Made by a program: the position numbers and the translations under genes. 64,000 bases of DNA from Thiomicrorhabdus sp965602805 (lineage in GTDB: Bacteria; Pseudomonadota; Gammaproteobacteria; Thiomicrospirales; Thiomicrospiraceae). Position 1 is the first letter of the stretch. Each line of letters opens with the position of its first letter. Shown here one piece after another: positions 8,591 through 17,279 of the stretch. The stretch spans positions 47,413-111,412 of the forward strand of contig CBFCZK010000011.1 of NCBI GenBank assembly GCA_965602805.1, read 5' to 3'. Under the pieces are notes generated by a model, which searched no databases, was not told the origin of the DNA, and saw only the letters and a list, made by a program, of their open reading frames with translations.

Positions 8591-9823
8591 TTACGCCTTT
8601 GTTGTTTCGCCAAGCAGGGCTTTTAAGTAGCTTTCAAGTATGCCTTTTTGAGATTGTGCAGCGCTTAAAGCGTTTTGTCCAAGCATGAGGCGCTGTTTTT
8701 CATCGTCAACTAAAGACAGTATTGTGCTGTTTAAATCAATGATACTTGCGCACTGTAACAAACCTTGGTGTTTTAAAAGCAGGGTGGTTTCGTCTGTAAA
8801 ATCAGACATGTCTGGCCCGGTGATAATGGCTTTCTGATAACCGGCAGGTTCGAGTACGTTATGGCCGCCTTTCGGCACGAAGCTGCCCCCCATAATCACC
8901 AGTTTGGCATGCTCAAATAGGGGCATGAGTTTTCCCAAACGATCATCCAAAAACAACTTGCTTTCTGCGTCTGGAGATTCACCTTTGCTGGCAACCTTTA
9001 TGCTTTTCGAGAGCGTTAACAACTGTTTTTGAATGGCGGCACTGCGTTTAGGGTGGCGTGGCACAATGACTAATAGTTCAGGTCTGTTTTGTTTTAACCA
9101 GGCCTGACTAATTTGCAATTCTTCATCGGCATGACTTGAAGCTAATAATACATAGTCACGATTAAGCGGATTTGGATTGTGGATAATCGTCTCTTGTTGG
9201 GCATATTTTAAGTTGCCCATGATGATAACCCTGTTTGGATTTGTTCCCATGGCTATAAAACGGTCTGCTTCAATTTGCGAGCGTGCTAAAACCCGAACGA
9301 TATTTTGCAAGCTTTGTTGATAAGCCTCTTTAAGCCATTGCGGTGCATTGAGGGTTTTATGTGATAAACGTGCATTGATTATGCTAACGGGGATTTGCTG
9401 TTGTTGGCTGAGTCGATAGAGGTTAGGCCAAATTTCAGTTTCTAAAATCCAGCATTCCGTCGGTTGGCTAGCCTTTAAAAAGCGGCGGATTGCAAAGGGC
9501 CAGTCCATCGGTAGATAGCGATGCTCTACGGAGTCTGAAAAAAGCGTTTCGACTACCGTCTTTCCTGTTGGTGTATTGGTGGTAATCAATATATCAAATT
9601 GAGGTTGTATCGCGCGAATAAGAGGTTCTGCCGCTTTGACTTCGCCTACTGATGCGCAGTGCAACCAAATGCGTTTTGTCGTGGATTTTGCAAGGGGAGG
9701 GTAAGATAAGCCCAGGCGCTGCAAGAAAAAAGCAGACCCCGTTTTGCGTTTAACGGTCTCTATTAGAATGATTAGGACGATGAGCGGGCTTAGCAGCCTA
9801 ATTAACAGTTGATATAGTTTCAT
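8591..9823 (-). CDS. waaA: 3-deoxy-D-manno-octulosonic-acid transferase (Kdo transferase)
   Basis: A 410-aa GT30-type glycosyltransferase that moves Kdo, or here perhaps 8-amino-Kdo, from the CMP donor to lipid IVA at the inner face of the cytoplasmic membrane. An N-terminal hydrophobic anchor (LLIRLLSPLIVLIILI) precedes WLHCASVGEVKAAEPLI, which holds the catalytic Glu; further conserved blocks are TTNTPTGKTVVETLF, MGNLKYAQQ, and GGSFVPKGGHNVLEPAGY in the GT-B C-terminal domain. It lies 100 bp downstream of kdsB on the same strand, separated by a hairpin repeat. Confidence 0.95.
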   Translation of the reverse strand: MKLYQLLIRLLSPLIVLIILIETVKRKTGSAFFLQRLGLSYPPLAKSTTKRIWLHCASVGEVKAAEPLIRAIQPQFDILITTNTPTGKTVVETLFSDSVEHRYLPMDWPFAIRRFLKASQPTECWILETEIWPNLYRLSQQQQIPVSIINARLSHKTLNAPQWLKEAYQQSLQNIVRVLARSQIEADRFIAMGTNPNRVIIMGNLKYAQQETIIHNPNPLNRDYVLLASSHADEELQISQAWLKQNRPELLVIVPRHPKRSAAIQKQLLTLSKSIKVASKGESPDAESKLFLDDRLGKLMPLFEHAKLVIMGGSFVPKGGHNVLEPAGYQKAIITGPDMSDFTDETTLLLKHQGLLQCASIIDLNSTILSLVDDEKQRLMLGQNALSAAQSQKGILESYLKALLGETTKA

Positions 9824-9869
9824 TAAAATAGTGTCATTAAAGTCTCATTAAAACCGAGTTTTCAAAGTA

Positions 9870-9898
9870 ACCACACCCCGCAAGGGGGTATAAAGGCC
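9870..9898 (-). repeat. 29-bp hairpin repeat, copy B (kdsB-waaA gap)
   Basis: Identical to 6081-6109. It lies between the kdsB stop and the waaA start and could reduce or process read-through. The flanking bases differ between the copies. Confidence 0.7.
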
Positions 9899-9923
9899 AG
9901 GTTGTTTTCAAACTGCATTGAAA

Positions 9924-10670
9924 TTAGTGGCCAGCTTGCAGTAAGGCTTCCATTATGGCGATGTCACCTGGCAGATCGACTTCGGGTGAATCCCACTTGC
10001 TTTCGACCACCTTGATTTTGTGACCGTATTCCAAAGCACGCAGCTGTTCAAGCTTTTCAATGTCTTCTAGCCTGCCCATTGGTAAGGCATTGAAGGTGTC
10101 GACAAAGCCTTTGGTGTAGGCGTAAATGCCTAAATGCTTAAAGCTGTCATGATCCCAATAATCACGGCCATGTGGAATAGTCGCGCGCGAGAAATACAGC
10201 GCAAAGCCATTAACATCCATCACCATTTTGACATCTTTTGGATTGGTGATTTCCGCTTCATTAACGATTTTAAAAGACAGAGTACTCATCTCAAAACTGC
10301 CATCGTAATCATCCGCCATAAATGGTGAAATCACATCTTCAATCGACTGAGGATGCACCAACGGTTGGTCGCCCTGTACGTTGACAATCAAATCATCGTC
10401 TTTTAAACCTAAAGCATTCGCTGCCGACGCAATACGATCGGTGCCTGAGGCCGCTTCAACGGGTGTCATTACCACCTTGCCGCCAAAGGCTTCTACCACG
10501 TCTTTAATACGATCATCATCGGTCGCAATATAAACGCCTGCCAAACCTTGAGCTTTAGAGATACGTTCATAAACATGCTGAATCATCGGCTTGCCATCAA
10601 TCAATTTAAGCGGTTTACCCGGTAAACGTGAAGAACCATAACGAGCAGGGATAAAGACATAAGTATTCAT
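9924..10670 (-). CDS. kdsB: CMP-Kdo / CMP-8-amino-Kdo synthetase
   Basis: A 248-aa cytidylyltransferase from the ATG at 10670; a GTG three codons upstream is possible. The N-terminal signature FIPARYGSSRLPGKPLKLI is the nucleotide-binding loop, and DDLIVNVQGDQPLVHP and HLGIYAYTKGFVDTF are typical of KdsB. The enzyme activates the octulosonate with CTP for transfer by WaaA. Because it follows kdnA-kdnB as in Shewanella, its natural substrate is probably 8-amino-3,8-dideoxy-octulosonate; that is inferred from context, not visible in the sequence. Confidence 0.93.
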   Translation of the reverse strand: MNTYVFIPARYGSSRLPGKPLKLIDGKPMIQHVYERISKAQGLAGVYIATDDDRIKDVVEAFGGKVVMTPVEAASGTDRIASAANALGLKDDDLIVNVQGDQPLVHPQSIEDVISPFMADDYDGSFEMSTLSFKIVNEAEITNPKDVKMVMDVNGFALYFSRATIPHGRDYWDHDSFKHLGIYAYTKGFVDTFNALPMGRLEDIEKLEQLRALEYGHKIKVVESKWDSPEVDLPGDIAIMEALLQAGH

Positions 10671-10742
10671 AAGGATCACTTTAGAAAGATGGGTTGAAAA
10701 GGGTGTTTTAATTAAACAAGGAAAAGATGTTTGTAGCCTCTA

Positions 10743-10821
10743 TTTGTTTCGCTAGCAAGGCAGAGGCTAGGAAGTTTAGTGTACTAAACGACGAAGCCGA
10801 TAACGTAGCTAGCGGGACAAA
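10743..10821. repeat. Nested imperfect palindrome between kdnB and kdsB
   Basis: The outer arms are TTTGTTTCGCTAGC (10743-10756) and GCTAGCGGGACAAA (10808-10821), 12 of 14 complementary. Within lie GGCT/AGCC and an inner GTTTAGT-GT-ACTAAAC hairpin. There is no T-tract, so it is not a standard terminator. It looks like a folded RNA element or small mobile repeat. Confidence 0.55.
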
Positions 10822-10833
10822 GAGAGGTGAAAA

Positions 10834-11919
10834 CTACATTTTAGAGTAGAGGGAGCGTAACAGCTCCGGCGTCACTTTCTCTTTCCAGTTTGGTCCGTAT
10901 ACATTTTCCCATAGCGGAGCTAAACCAGACGCGGTACGAATCATCTTTTCCATATCGGCTTCAGAAAGGTCTTTAGTAATGCCTTTTGGTAACACGATAT
11001 TGTGTTTTTTCATCATTTCACGGAAGACTTTAACGCCTTCTGGATAGAAATCATCTAACACATCAAACGCGATGCAGTTACCAATACCGTGATGGTAACC
11101 CATTACGTATGACAAACCGTATGATAGGGCATGACACGCGCCAACTTGACTATAAGCGATACTTTGACCGCCCATGTAAGAGGCCATCATCAACTTCTCA
11201 TCAGAATCAGGATGATCCTGTAAAAAGACTTGGTTGCACAGGTCTAAAGATTTCTCACCAAAAGCACGCGCGAATTCATTGATGTAAGTGCCGTTAAGCG
11301 CTTCAATATTGTGAATATAGCAATCCATTCCGGTATAGAACCACTGGTTCGCAGGCACGCCTTGAAGTAAGTCTGGATCCATAATAATTTGGTCATAAAC
11401 GGTGTAATCTGAGTTCATGCCTAGTTTCTTATCAGGCCCGGTTAATACGGTAGTGCGTGACGCTTCTGCACCGGTTCCAGAAATCGTTGGAATGCCGACA
11501 TGGTGAACCGCTGGATTTTTGATTAAATCCCAGCCTTGGTAAGAAGCTGAACCGCCTTCATTGGTTAGCATTAAAGCAACGGCTTTACCTAAATCTAAAG
11601 CCGAACCACCACCTAAACCAACGACGCTGACAGGGTTGCGGCCATTGTTGTTTTCTGTCGCGAACTGCTGAACTTCAACTGTTAAGGCATCGACGTAAGT
11701 GGTTTTAGGCTCGTCAGTGACGTCTAACCAAATCACCATATCTTTATCGGTGGCAGGAATGCGTTCTGCTAACGGCTTATCTTTATGGACTTCATCGACC
11801 AAGAAAACCACGAAATCGCCCATTTTTTGGCGTTCATCTGCGAGTACATCATCCAATTGATCAAACGAACCACGACCAAAAATCATTTTAGGGACAGTTT
11901 TAAAATTACGAAACTTCAT
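10834..11919 (-). CDS. kdnB: 3-deoxy-alpha-D-manno-octulosonate 8-oxidase
   Basis: A 361-aa iron-containing alcohol dehydrogenase. The cofactor-binding GLGGGSALDLGKAVALML and the metal-ligand region CHALSYGLSYVMGYHHGIGNC (His residues) are visible. Members paired with a KdnA aminotransferase and KdsB oxidise C8 of Kdo to an aldehyde, the first step to 8-amino-Kdo (characterised in Shewanella oneidensis). It lies 18 bp downstream of kdnA and upstream of kdsB. The call rests on the family plus this specific three-gene context; on its own it would only be a group III alcohol dehydrogenase. Confidence 0.85.
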   Translation of the reverse strand: MKFRNFKTVPKMIFGRGSFDQLDDVLADERQKMGDFVVFLVDEVHKDKPLAERIPATDKDMVIWLDVTDEPKTTYVDALTVEVQQFATENNNGRNPVSVVGLGGGSALDLGKAVALMLTNEGGSASYQGWDLIKNPAVHHVGIPTISGTGAEASRTTVLTGPDKKLGMNSDYTVYDQIIMDPDLLQGVPANQWFYTGMDCYIHNIEALNGTYINEFARAFGEKSLDLCNQVFLQDHPDSDEKLMMASYMGGQSIAYSQVGACHALSYGLSYVMGYHHGIGNCIAFDVLDDFYPEGVKVFREMMKKHNIVLPKGITKDLSEADMEKMIRTASGLAPLWENVYGPNWKEKVTPELLRSLYSKM

Positions 11920-11937
11920 TGAATAGAATCCTTGGTC

Positions 11938-13125
11938 TTATTGGTTAAAAACGTTTGCGAATGCATCAATACGCATTTGAATGTCTTCTTCTGTCCAAGA
12001 CAGTTGAATCAACATTGAAACGGTACGGCTGATAATCGCATCTGATTTTGGCGTTTTAATTTGGGTGTAATCTGGACGATCGGCAATCAACTCAATCGGC
12101 AGTTTGGCCGATGCAGTAATATTATGAATATGCGTCCAGTTCTTTAGGTAATGCCAGTTGTTGCCATACCAATAGAATACCGCTGGAACTTTTTGCTCGG
12201 TTAGGCCAGCAACGACTTCACGTGCACGTTCTTCAGTTGGTAGGAATATACTTAAGAAACCTGCGTTATCGCCGGCTTCATCCGGAAGTTCACGGAAGGT
12301 AATTTCTGGATACTGTTTTAAAGCGTCTTTTAGGGCTTTTTTGTTTTTGCGCTGCGTCTCTAAGATACGCGGCAGTTTGCGCCATTGCGCCACACCGACT
12401 GCGGCATTCATCTCTGAAATACGGAAGTTGTTACCCATAATTGGGTGGCTTTCTGCACCGCGATCTAAACCGATATGGTCATGACCGTGATCGGCAAACA
12501 TGTGGGCGTTGTTATAGATATTGGTGTCGTTGGTTAGAATTGCGCCGCCTTCTCCACAAGAGATGGTTTTAACGGAATCAAACGAGAAACAACCGATTTG
12601 ACCGATGGTGCCGAGCGCTTGACCTTTATAGCTTGCGCCCGTCGCCTGGCAGGCATCTTCTAGTAAGACAATATTGTGTTTGTCACAAATCGCTTTGATT
12701 TCATCCATCTTACCCATCGAACCACACATATGTACAAAGTTGATGGCTTTAGTGCGCGGCGTAATCACGGCTTCAATGCCTTCTGGAGACAAGGTTAAGG
12801 TTTCATCAATTTCTGCAAAAATCGGAATCGCACCGGCAAAGACAATCGCTTCAACACTCGCCACAAAAGTAAACGGCGGTACGATGACTTCATCCCCCGC
12901 GCCAATGCCCGCTGCCATTAAGGCCGTGGTCAAAGCCGTGGTACCACTAGAGACTAGGTGAGAATGTTTCGCACCTGTGGTTTCGCAAATCATGCCTTCT
13001 AGTTCACGTGCTTTCCATACGTCATTACGCATGCCGTCAAAGTTGTAGCGAAAGGTAAAACCTTTGTCCATAACTTCATTAATTTGTTCTTTTTCAGATT
13101 CATCAAAAATCTCAAAACCAGGCAT
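11938..13125 (-). CDS. kdnA: 8-amino-3,8-dideoxy-manno-octulosonate transaminase
   Basis: A 395-aa PLP enzyme of the DegT/DnrJ/EryC1 (sugar aminotransferase) family. The PLP lysine lies in FSFDSVKTISCGEGGAI, the acidic pyridoxal contact in LLEDACQATGASY, and the substrate loop in GNNFRISEMNAAVG. KdnA uses glutamate to aminate the 8-aldehyde made by KdnB, giving 8-amino-Kdo, which alters outer-core charge and polymyxin sensitivity in Shewanella. It opens a same-strand run kdnA-kdnB-kdsB-waaA. Specificity is inferred from the strict pairing with KdnB. Confidence 0.87.
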   Translation of the reverse strand: MPGFEIFDESEKEQINEVMDKGFTFRYNFDGMRNDVWKARELEGMICETTGAKHSHLVSSGTTALTTALMAAGIGAGDEVIVPPFTFVASVEAIVFAGAIPIFAEIDETLTLSPEGIEAVITPRTKAINFVHMCGSMGKMDEIKAICDKHNIVLLEDACQATGASYKGQALGTIGQIGCFSFDSVKTISCGEGGAILTNDTNIYNNAHMFADHGHDHIGLDRGAESHPIMGNNFRISEMNAAVGVAQWRKLPRILETQRKNKKALKDALKQYPEITFRELPDEAGDNAGFLSIFLPTEERAREVVAGLTEQKVPAVFYWYGNNWHYLKNWTHIHNITASAKLPIELIADRPDYTQIKTPKSDAIISRTVSMLIQLSWTEEDIQMRIDAFANVFNQ

Positions 13126-13180
13126 TCGTCGCTCCTAAATATGAATATGCGAAATGTAAAATTTGTGTGTTGGTTTAAAC

Positions 13181-13792
13181 TTAGCTAACCATCGCTTGAA
13201 TTAAGCTGGTATGGGCTTCTACTTGTTTGGCTTGCGTCAGTCGCCCAGAACAGAAAATACTGTGTAATTCTTTTAAAGCGATATCAAAATTATTGTTAAT
13301 CACAATGTAATCAAATTCAGGGTAGTGCGATAGCTCACTGACGGCATCGGCCATACGGCGTTCAATAATATCATCACTGTCGGTACCACGACCTGTTAAG
13401 CGTTTTTTGAGCTCTTCTAAGGACGGAGGCAGAATAAAGATAGAGGTCGCATGCGGCATTAATGCTCTGACCTGTTGCGCACCTTGCCAATCAATTTCTA
13501 AAATGACATCTTTACCGGAATTCAGTTGCTCTTCTACGCTACTTTGTGAGGTGCCGTAAAAGTTATCAAAGACCTGGGCGTGCTCTAAAAAATCACCTTG
13601 AGAGATCTTGGTTTGAAATTCTTCAATTTTCAAGAAATGATAGTTAACACCATTTTCTTCGCCAGGACGTTTGTCGCGAGTGGTGCTCGAAACAGAGACT
13701 TTGATTCGGCTATCTAATTCAATTAACTTGCCGACTAATGAGGTTTTACCCGCGCCAGAAGGGGCTGAAACAATATAAAGTGAACCACGCAT
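13181..13792 (-). CDS. gmk: Guanylate kinase
   Basis: A 203-aa kinase of normal length that phosphorylates GMP to GDP. It has the P-loop SAPSGAGKTSLVGKL at the N-terminus, the GMP-binding VSSTTRDKRPGEENGVNYHFL, and DVILEIDWQGAQQVR in the central region. In many gammaproteobacteria gmk sits beside rpoZ-spoT; here the Kdo cluster has come between them on the same strand, which still links GTP supply, omega and SpoT loosely. Confidence 0.97.
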   Translation of the reverse strand: MRGSLYIVSAPSGAGKTSLVGKLIELDSRIKVSVSSTTRDKRPGEENGVNYHFLKIEEFQTKISQGDFLEHAQVFDNFYGTSQSSVEEQLNSGKDVILEIDWQGAQQVRALMPHATSIFILPPSLEELKKRLTGRGTDSDDIIERRMADAVSELSHYPEFDYIVINNNFDIALKELHSIFCSGRLTQAKQVEAHTSLIQAMVS

Positions 13793-13919
13793 AAGACTAC
13801 TCCAAGTGACTGGTTTTTTTGCTAGTAGGCTATTTTAACAGAGAATTTACGGACGGGGGAAGCTATGAATGTGTCGCTTGAAAAGGTCTTTGATAAAGCC
13901 TCCGCCAGAGGTCTTACGT

Positions 13920-15236
13920 TTAAAAATAAAAACGTGCGCGCGCTTCCCATTTTAGGTCATTGAGTTTCTCACCAAACTCGGTTTGCGTGTCACCTTGTAA
14001 TGCGCTAACTCGTAACCTAAATTCATGGTTTTTAAGGCCTGTATAAATGAGTTCGGGGGTGAGCACGTAACTTGAATCTTCCAAATTCATAATGCCCGTC
14101 AATGCGGCGCTGAGATAGACAATATCGGCAAAATCTTTTTGGCTGGCACGTAGATAGAGATATTGCTGTCCAGGATTAGTTGCCGCATAGCCAGCTTGTT
14201 TTGCTTGTTGCACCAGTTGATAGTCGCTTGGTGAAGTCAGAGGGTCAGAGTGCGCCAAATCATAAAAGGTGTCGAACTCAGTCACGCTATAACCCTGCGG
14301 ATTGACATACCATTCGGCTATCCAGGTTAATTCCGATTCTGTTAGATAACGCAATCCGAGCAGGCCTTGAAAACTGTCAGAGGTTTGGCTGACGAGCTGG
14401 TTGTCGGCCGTCAGTAGCGTTTGAGTTTGTTGGCTACGGTAAGCAAAGTCACCGTGAACTTCAAAATTACTCGCAAGATTACTGGAAAAACTTACGCCAA
14501 AATCGGTGTTGGTTTCGGTGGAATAACGCAGATAGAAATCTAAATCGGTTTCGCCAATCAGCAGGTAGAGTTTACCCGCCCAAACGAGATTGTCGGCAGA
14601 AGAGTTACTCGAATCGATATTAAAATCGTCATTCACTGAATCGCTTACCGGCACGATAAAACCTGAAGCGGAAAGGGTTTTGACCAGGCCTGGTAAGATT
14701 CTGGTGTATTCGGCACTGGCTAAAATAAAGCCTTCACGATTCACTTCTGGATCGTCCGGATTCTTGGTGCGTTCAATAAAACCGACCGGATTCCAAGCGT
14801 AACCTTTACCCCATTTAATCGCCCGTTTACCAATTTCTAAAGACCATTGATCGGATGGTTGAACACTCCAAAAGGCTTCTTGCAGGGTATGCTGCGTGGT
14901 TTCGCTAAAGTCATCGTTTTGCCAGTTAGAGAGGCTGCGAAAATTCAGCGTGCTGTTATCGAATCGGTAGAGTCCTTCTAATTCGAGTTCACTGTAATAA
15001 CGGGTTAAGTCTTTGGCGGATTCAATCGGTTGAAACGTCAGATTGGTAAAAGCAGCATTCGGGTCGACATTAAGCTGAGAGCTCATGACATCAAGGTGGC
15101 CTTTAAATTCATAGGGCTTTTTTTCATACTGCGCCGCACTGAAGCTGAATTCTTCGGCCAGCGCGGTGTTGAATGCCGGATTTAGACTCATAACCCCGAG
15201 TAAACTAAGAGAGAAAGCCGCCCTTGAAAGTTTCAT
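13920..15236 (-). CDS. Outer-membrane beta-barrel protein of an ABC export operon (DUF1302-like)
   Basis: A 438-aa exported protein. A signal peptide (to about residue 27, ALAEEF) is followed by many alternating aromatic beta strands, and the chain ends in the barrel-typical RARFYF. The stretch WSLEIGKRAIKWGKGYAWNPVGFIERTKNPDDPE is the most distinctive block. It is the last gene of a four-gene operon and overlaps the LolA-like gene by 4 bp. It is probably the outer-membrane partner of the ABC/FtsX system, perhaps in lipid or lipoprotein handling. The function is an inference, and similarity to DUF1302 barrels is my best family guess. Palindrome copy 3 is inside it. Confidence 0.7.
   Translation of the reverse strand: MKLSRAAFSLSLLGVMSLNPAFNTALAEEFSFSAAQYEKKPYEFKGHLDVMSSQLNVDPNAAFTNLTFQPIESAKDLTRYYSELELEGLYRFDNSTLNFRSLSNWQNDDFSETTQHTLQEAFWSVQPSDQWSLEIGKRAIKWGKGYAWNPVGFIERTKNPDDPEVNREGFILASAEYTRILPGLVKTLSASGFIVPVSDSVNDDFNIDSSNSSADNLVWAGKLYLLIGETDLDFYLRYSTETNTDFGVSFSSNLASNFEVHGDFAYRSQQTQTLLTADNQLVSQTSDSFQGLLGLRYLTESELTWIAEWYVNPQGYSVTEFDTFYDLAHSDPLTSPSDYQLVQQAKQAGYAATNPGQQYLYLRASQKDFADIVYLSAALTGIMNLEDSSYVLTPELIYTGLKNHEFRLRVSALQGDTQTEFGEKLNDLKWEARARFYF
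14683..14694. repeat. ACCAGGCCTGGT palindrome, copy 3 (in barrel gene)
   Basis: In-frame copy, read as LPGLV on the minus strand. Confidence 0.85.
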
Positions 15237-16015
15237 TGACGTAAATCACCGACTTTAGACATATAGCCTAAAGAGAAGACTTCGTCATTTAGCTCGCGGG
15301 CTTTAATGCCATCAAACAGCATGATTGAGGTATAGCCTTTATATAAAGGACTGTCGGTCTCTAGTTTTGCGGGACGAATATAACCGTTGCCAAAGTCTTT
15401 CATTTGGCTGTAATGCAGGGTTTTAATCAACATCGTGCTGGCCGAAAAGGCTTCGATTTTGATGGGCGTTTTATGGACTTTATCGACCGTCATTTTCAAG
15501 CTGTCATACGCCACGGTTCTGTTTTTGGCTTTTAGGCTCAGTAGGTAGTGATCTTCGAGTTCTTCAATCGCTGTCGCATCGTATTCGGCACTGTATTCAA
15601 GTTGCAAAATATCGGAGTTATTAAAAACCCCTCCGACCACAGACTGCAAGCTGGTAATGCGTAGCGGTTTGCCGACATTGGGGATATACAGCCACATATT
15701 GTCGCCAATACGTAAACTGCTGCGACCGCGTTCACTGGCGGGGTCTAGAAACAGTGCGACTACGCTTTCTTTGCCTTTTTTAACGGTATATAAGACAAAC
15801 TCTTTACGATCGCCATCAGGCTCAATATTGATGAGTTTACGATACATTTCATAAGACTCGGGTTGCAGGCGTTGATCAATCTCTTTTAATAAGACATTGG
15901 CATCCGGCAGTTCCGCGAAAGCTTGCTGAGAAAAGAGTAAACCAAAGCTCATTAAAAGCGCCATGAATGTGCTTTTAAGCCTGTTTGCTTTTGTGCTTCT
16001 TTGAGTGGTTTTCAT
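15233..16015 (-). CDS. LolA-like outer-membrane lipoprotein-sorting protein
   Basis: A 260-aa periplasmic protein with a signal peptide (MALLMSFGLLFSQQAFAELPD). The body fits the LolA-like fold of COG2834: MYRKLINIEPDGDRKEFVLYTVKKGKESVVALFLDPASERGRSSLRIGDNMWLYIPNVGKPLRI is followed by a second antiparallel half ending in FSLGYMSKVGDLRQ. Proteins of this group sit beside FtsX permeases and are thought to carry a lipid or lipoprotein across the periplasm. It overlaps the next gene by ATGA, indicating translational coupling. It is not LolA proper, as lolA normally lies elsewhere with ftsK. Confidence 0.78.
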   Translation of the reverse strand: MKTTQRSTKANRLKSTFMALLMSFGLLFSQQAFAELPDANVLLKEIDQRLQPESYEMYRKLINIEPDGDRKEFVLYTVKKGKESVVALFLDPASERGRSSLRIGDNMWLYIPNVGKPLRITSLQSVVGGVFNNSDILQLEYSAEYDATAIEELEDHYLLSLKAKNRTVAYDSLKMTVDKVHKTPIKIEAFSASTMLIKTLHYSQMKDFGNGYIRPAKLETDSPLYKGYTSIMLFDGIKARELNDEVFSLGYMSKVGDLRQ

Positions 16016-16025
16016 AAGGATTCCT

Positions 16026-17279
16026 TTAAACTTGTCTTAACGCATCAACCGGGTTGAGCTTGGAAGCTTTCCAAGCCGGTTGTAAACTCGCCAAAATCGC
16101 CGCGATTATGACCATGAATGAAGCCCATAAAATTTGACTGATGGAAATCTGAGGGTCTAATATCAAGCCACTCTGACGTCCAAATGAGAAGCTGATTTCA
16201 GCGTGCTGCAATCCAAAGATAATCAATAGACTGATAATCACCCCGAGAATCGCGCCGACCAGACCGAGTAGCAGTCCTTCGGTAATAAACAGGCGCAAAA
16301 TGGCATTTGGTTGCGTGCCCATCGCCGCTAAAGTACCAATTTCACGAACGCGTTCGTAAACGGCCATAATCATGACATTCATCACACTAATCAACACAAT
16401 CGCGACCAACATGATATTGATAAAAAAAGTCATTAAATCAATCATTTTGGCAATGCTGGAAAATGGTGAAAGTTTATCCCAACTATGAATCTCCAAAGCG
16501 GGTTTATCTTGTTTATTCATGAGCTGACCAAGGCTGTTATTCAAAGCCTGTAAAACCGGCTTTTCAAAGTCAGGAGACTTTAAGCGTACCGCGATTTCGC
16601 TGATTTCATTGCCTTCTAAACGCAACAGTTCGCGGGCATCATCAATATGAATATAGGAATCACGACCTCCAGGGCCAGACAGGCCTTCTAAAATACCATG
16701 CACGGTAAAGTTAATGCCATTGACCGAGCCATCTTTATTGGTGGCGACTAAAACCACGGCATCGCCGATTTTAACTTTTAGGCCTTTGGCGATGAGTTCG
16801 GGAATCACCAGTTTGCCGCGTTCGATAAATTGCTCAGGATTCGACTGGCCTTCAGGGGTGATTAAGCGTTTTGGCAGATCAGGACAGGTGGCAACCTCTT
16901 GTTCTGGATGAATACCATTTAGACGAATGCTGGTGGTTTCTGCAAAGTTACTGAACATTGCCCCCAGTCGAATACGTGGCGACCAAGCTTCTACTTGGGG
17001 CATTTCATCAAGCTGTGTTTCGATTTTTTTGACCATGTCTGGTTGCATGTTTAAGGTTAAAGGTAGGCTATCAATTGAAGAGACATAGCCTTTTTTATGC
17101 AATTGTAAGTGCCCCATCATCGAATCGGTAATCTGGCCAACCATCATGTTTTTAAACGAACCAGAAGTGCTGACGAATAACAGCATGGCGACCACGCCTA
17201 ACGTGATGAGTAGGGTGGTGAGTAGAGTACGGCGTTGGTAACGTAATAGATTACGAGCAGCAATGCGAAGTATTTTCAT
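16026..17279 (-). CDS. FtsX-family ABC transporter permease (LolE/MacB-like)
   Basis: A 417-aa membrane subunit. An N-terminal TM segment (LLTTLLITLGVVAMLLFVSTSGSF) is followed by a large periplasmic MacB_PCD-type domain (about 45-270) and three C-terminal TM segments of the FtsX domain (FFINIMLVAIVLISVMNVMIMAVYERVREIGTLAAMGT, LLLGLVGAILGVIISLLIIFG, WASFMVIIAAILASLQPA). The topology is that of mechanotransmission ABC proteins (LolCE, MacB), which extract or move substrates in the periplasm rather than through the membrane. The start overlaps the ATPase stop by 4 bp. Confidence 0.88.
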   Translation of the reverse strand: MKILRIAARNLLRYQRRTLLTTLLITLGVVAMLLFVSTSGSFKNMMVGQITDSMMGHLQLHKKGYVSSIDSLPLTLNMQPDMVKKIETQLDEMPQVEAWSPRIRLGAMFSNFAETTSIRLNGIHPEQEVATCPDLPKRLITPEGQSNPEQFIERGKLVIPELIAKGLKVKIGDAVVLVATNKDGSVNGINFTVHGILEGLSGPGGRDSYIHIDDARELLRLEGNEISEIAVRLKSPDFEKPVLQALNNSLGQLMNKQDKPALEIHSWDKLSPFSSIAKMIDLMTFFINIMLVAIVLISVMNVMIMAVYERVREIGTLAAMGTQPNAILRLFITEGLLLGLVGAILGVIISLLIIFGLQHAEISFSFGRQSGLILDPQISISQILWASFMVIIAAILASLQPAWKASKLNPVDALRQV

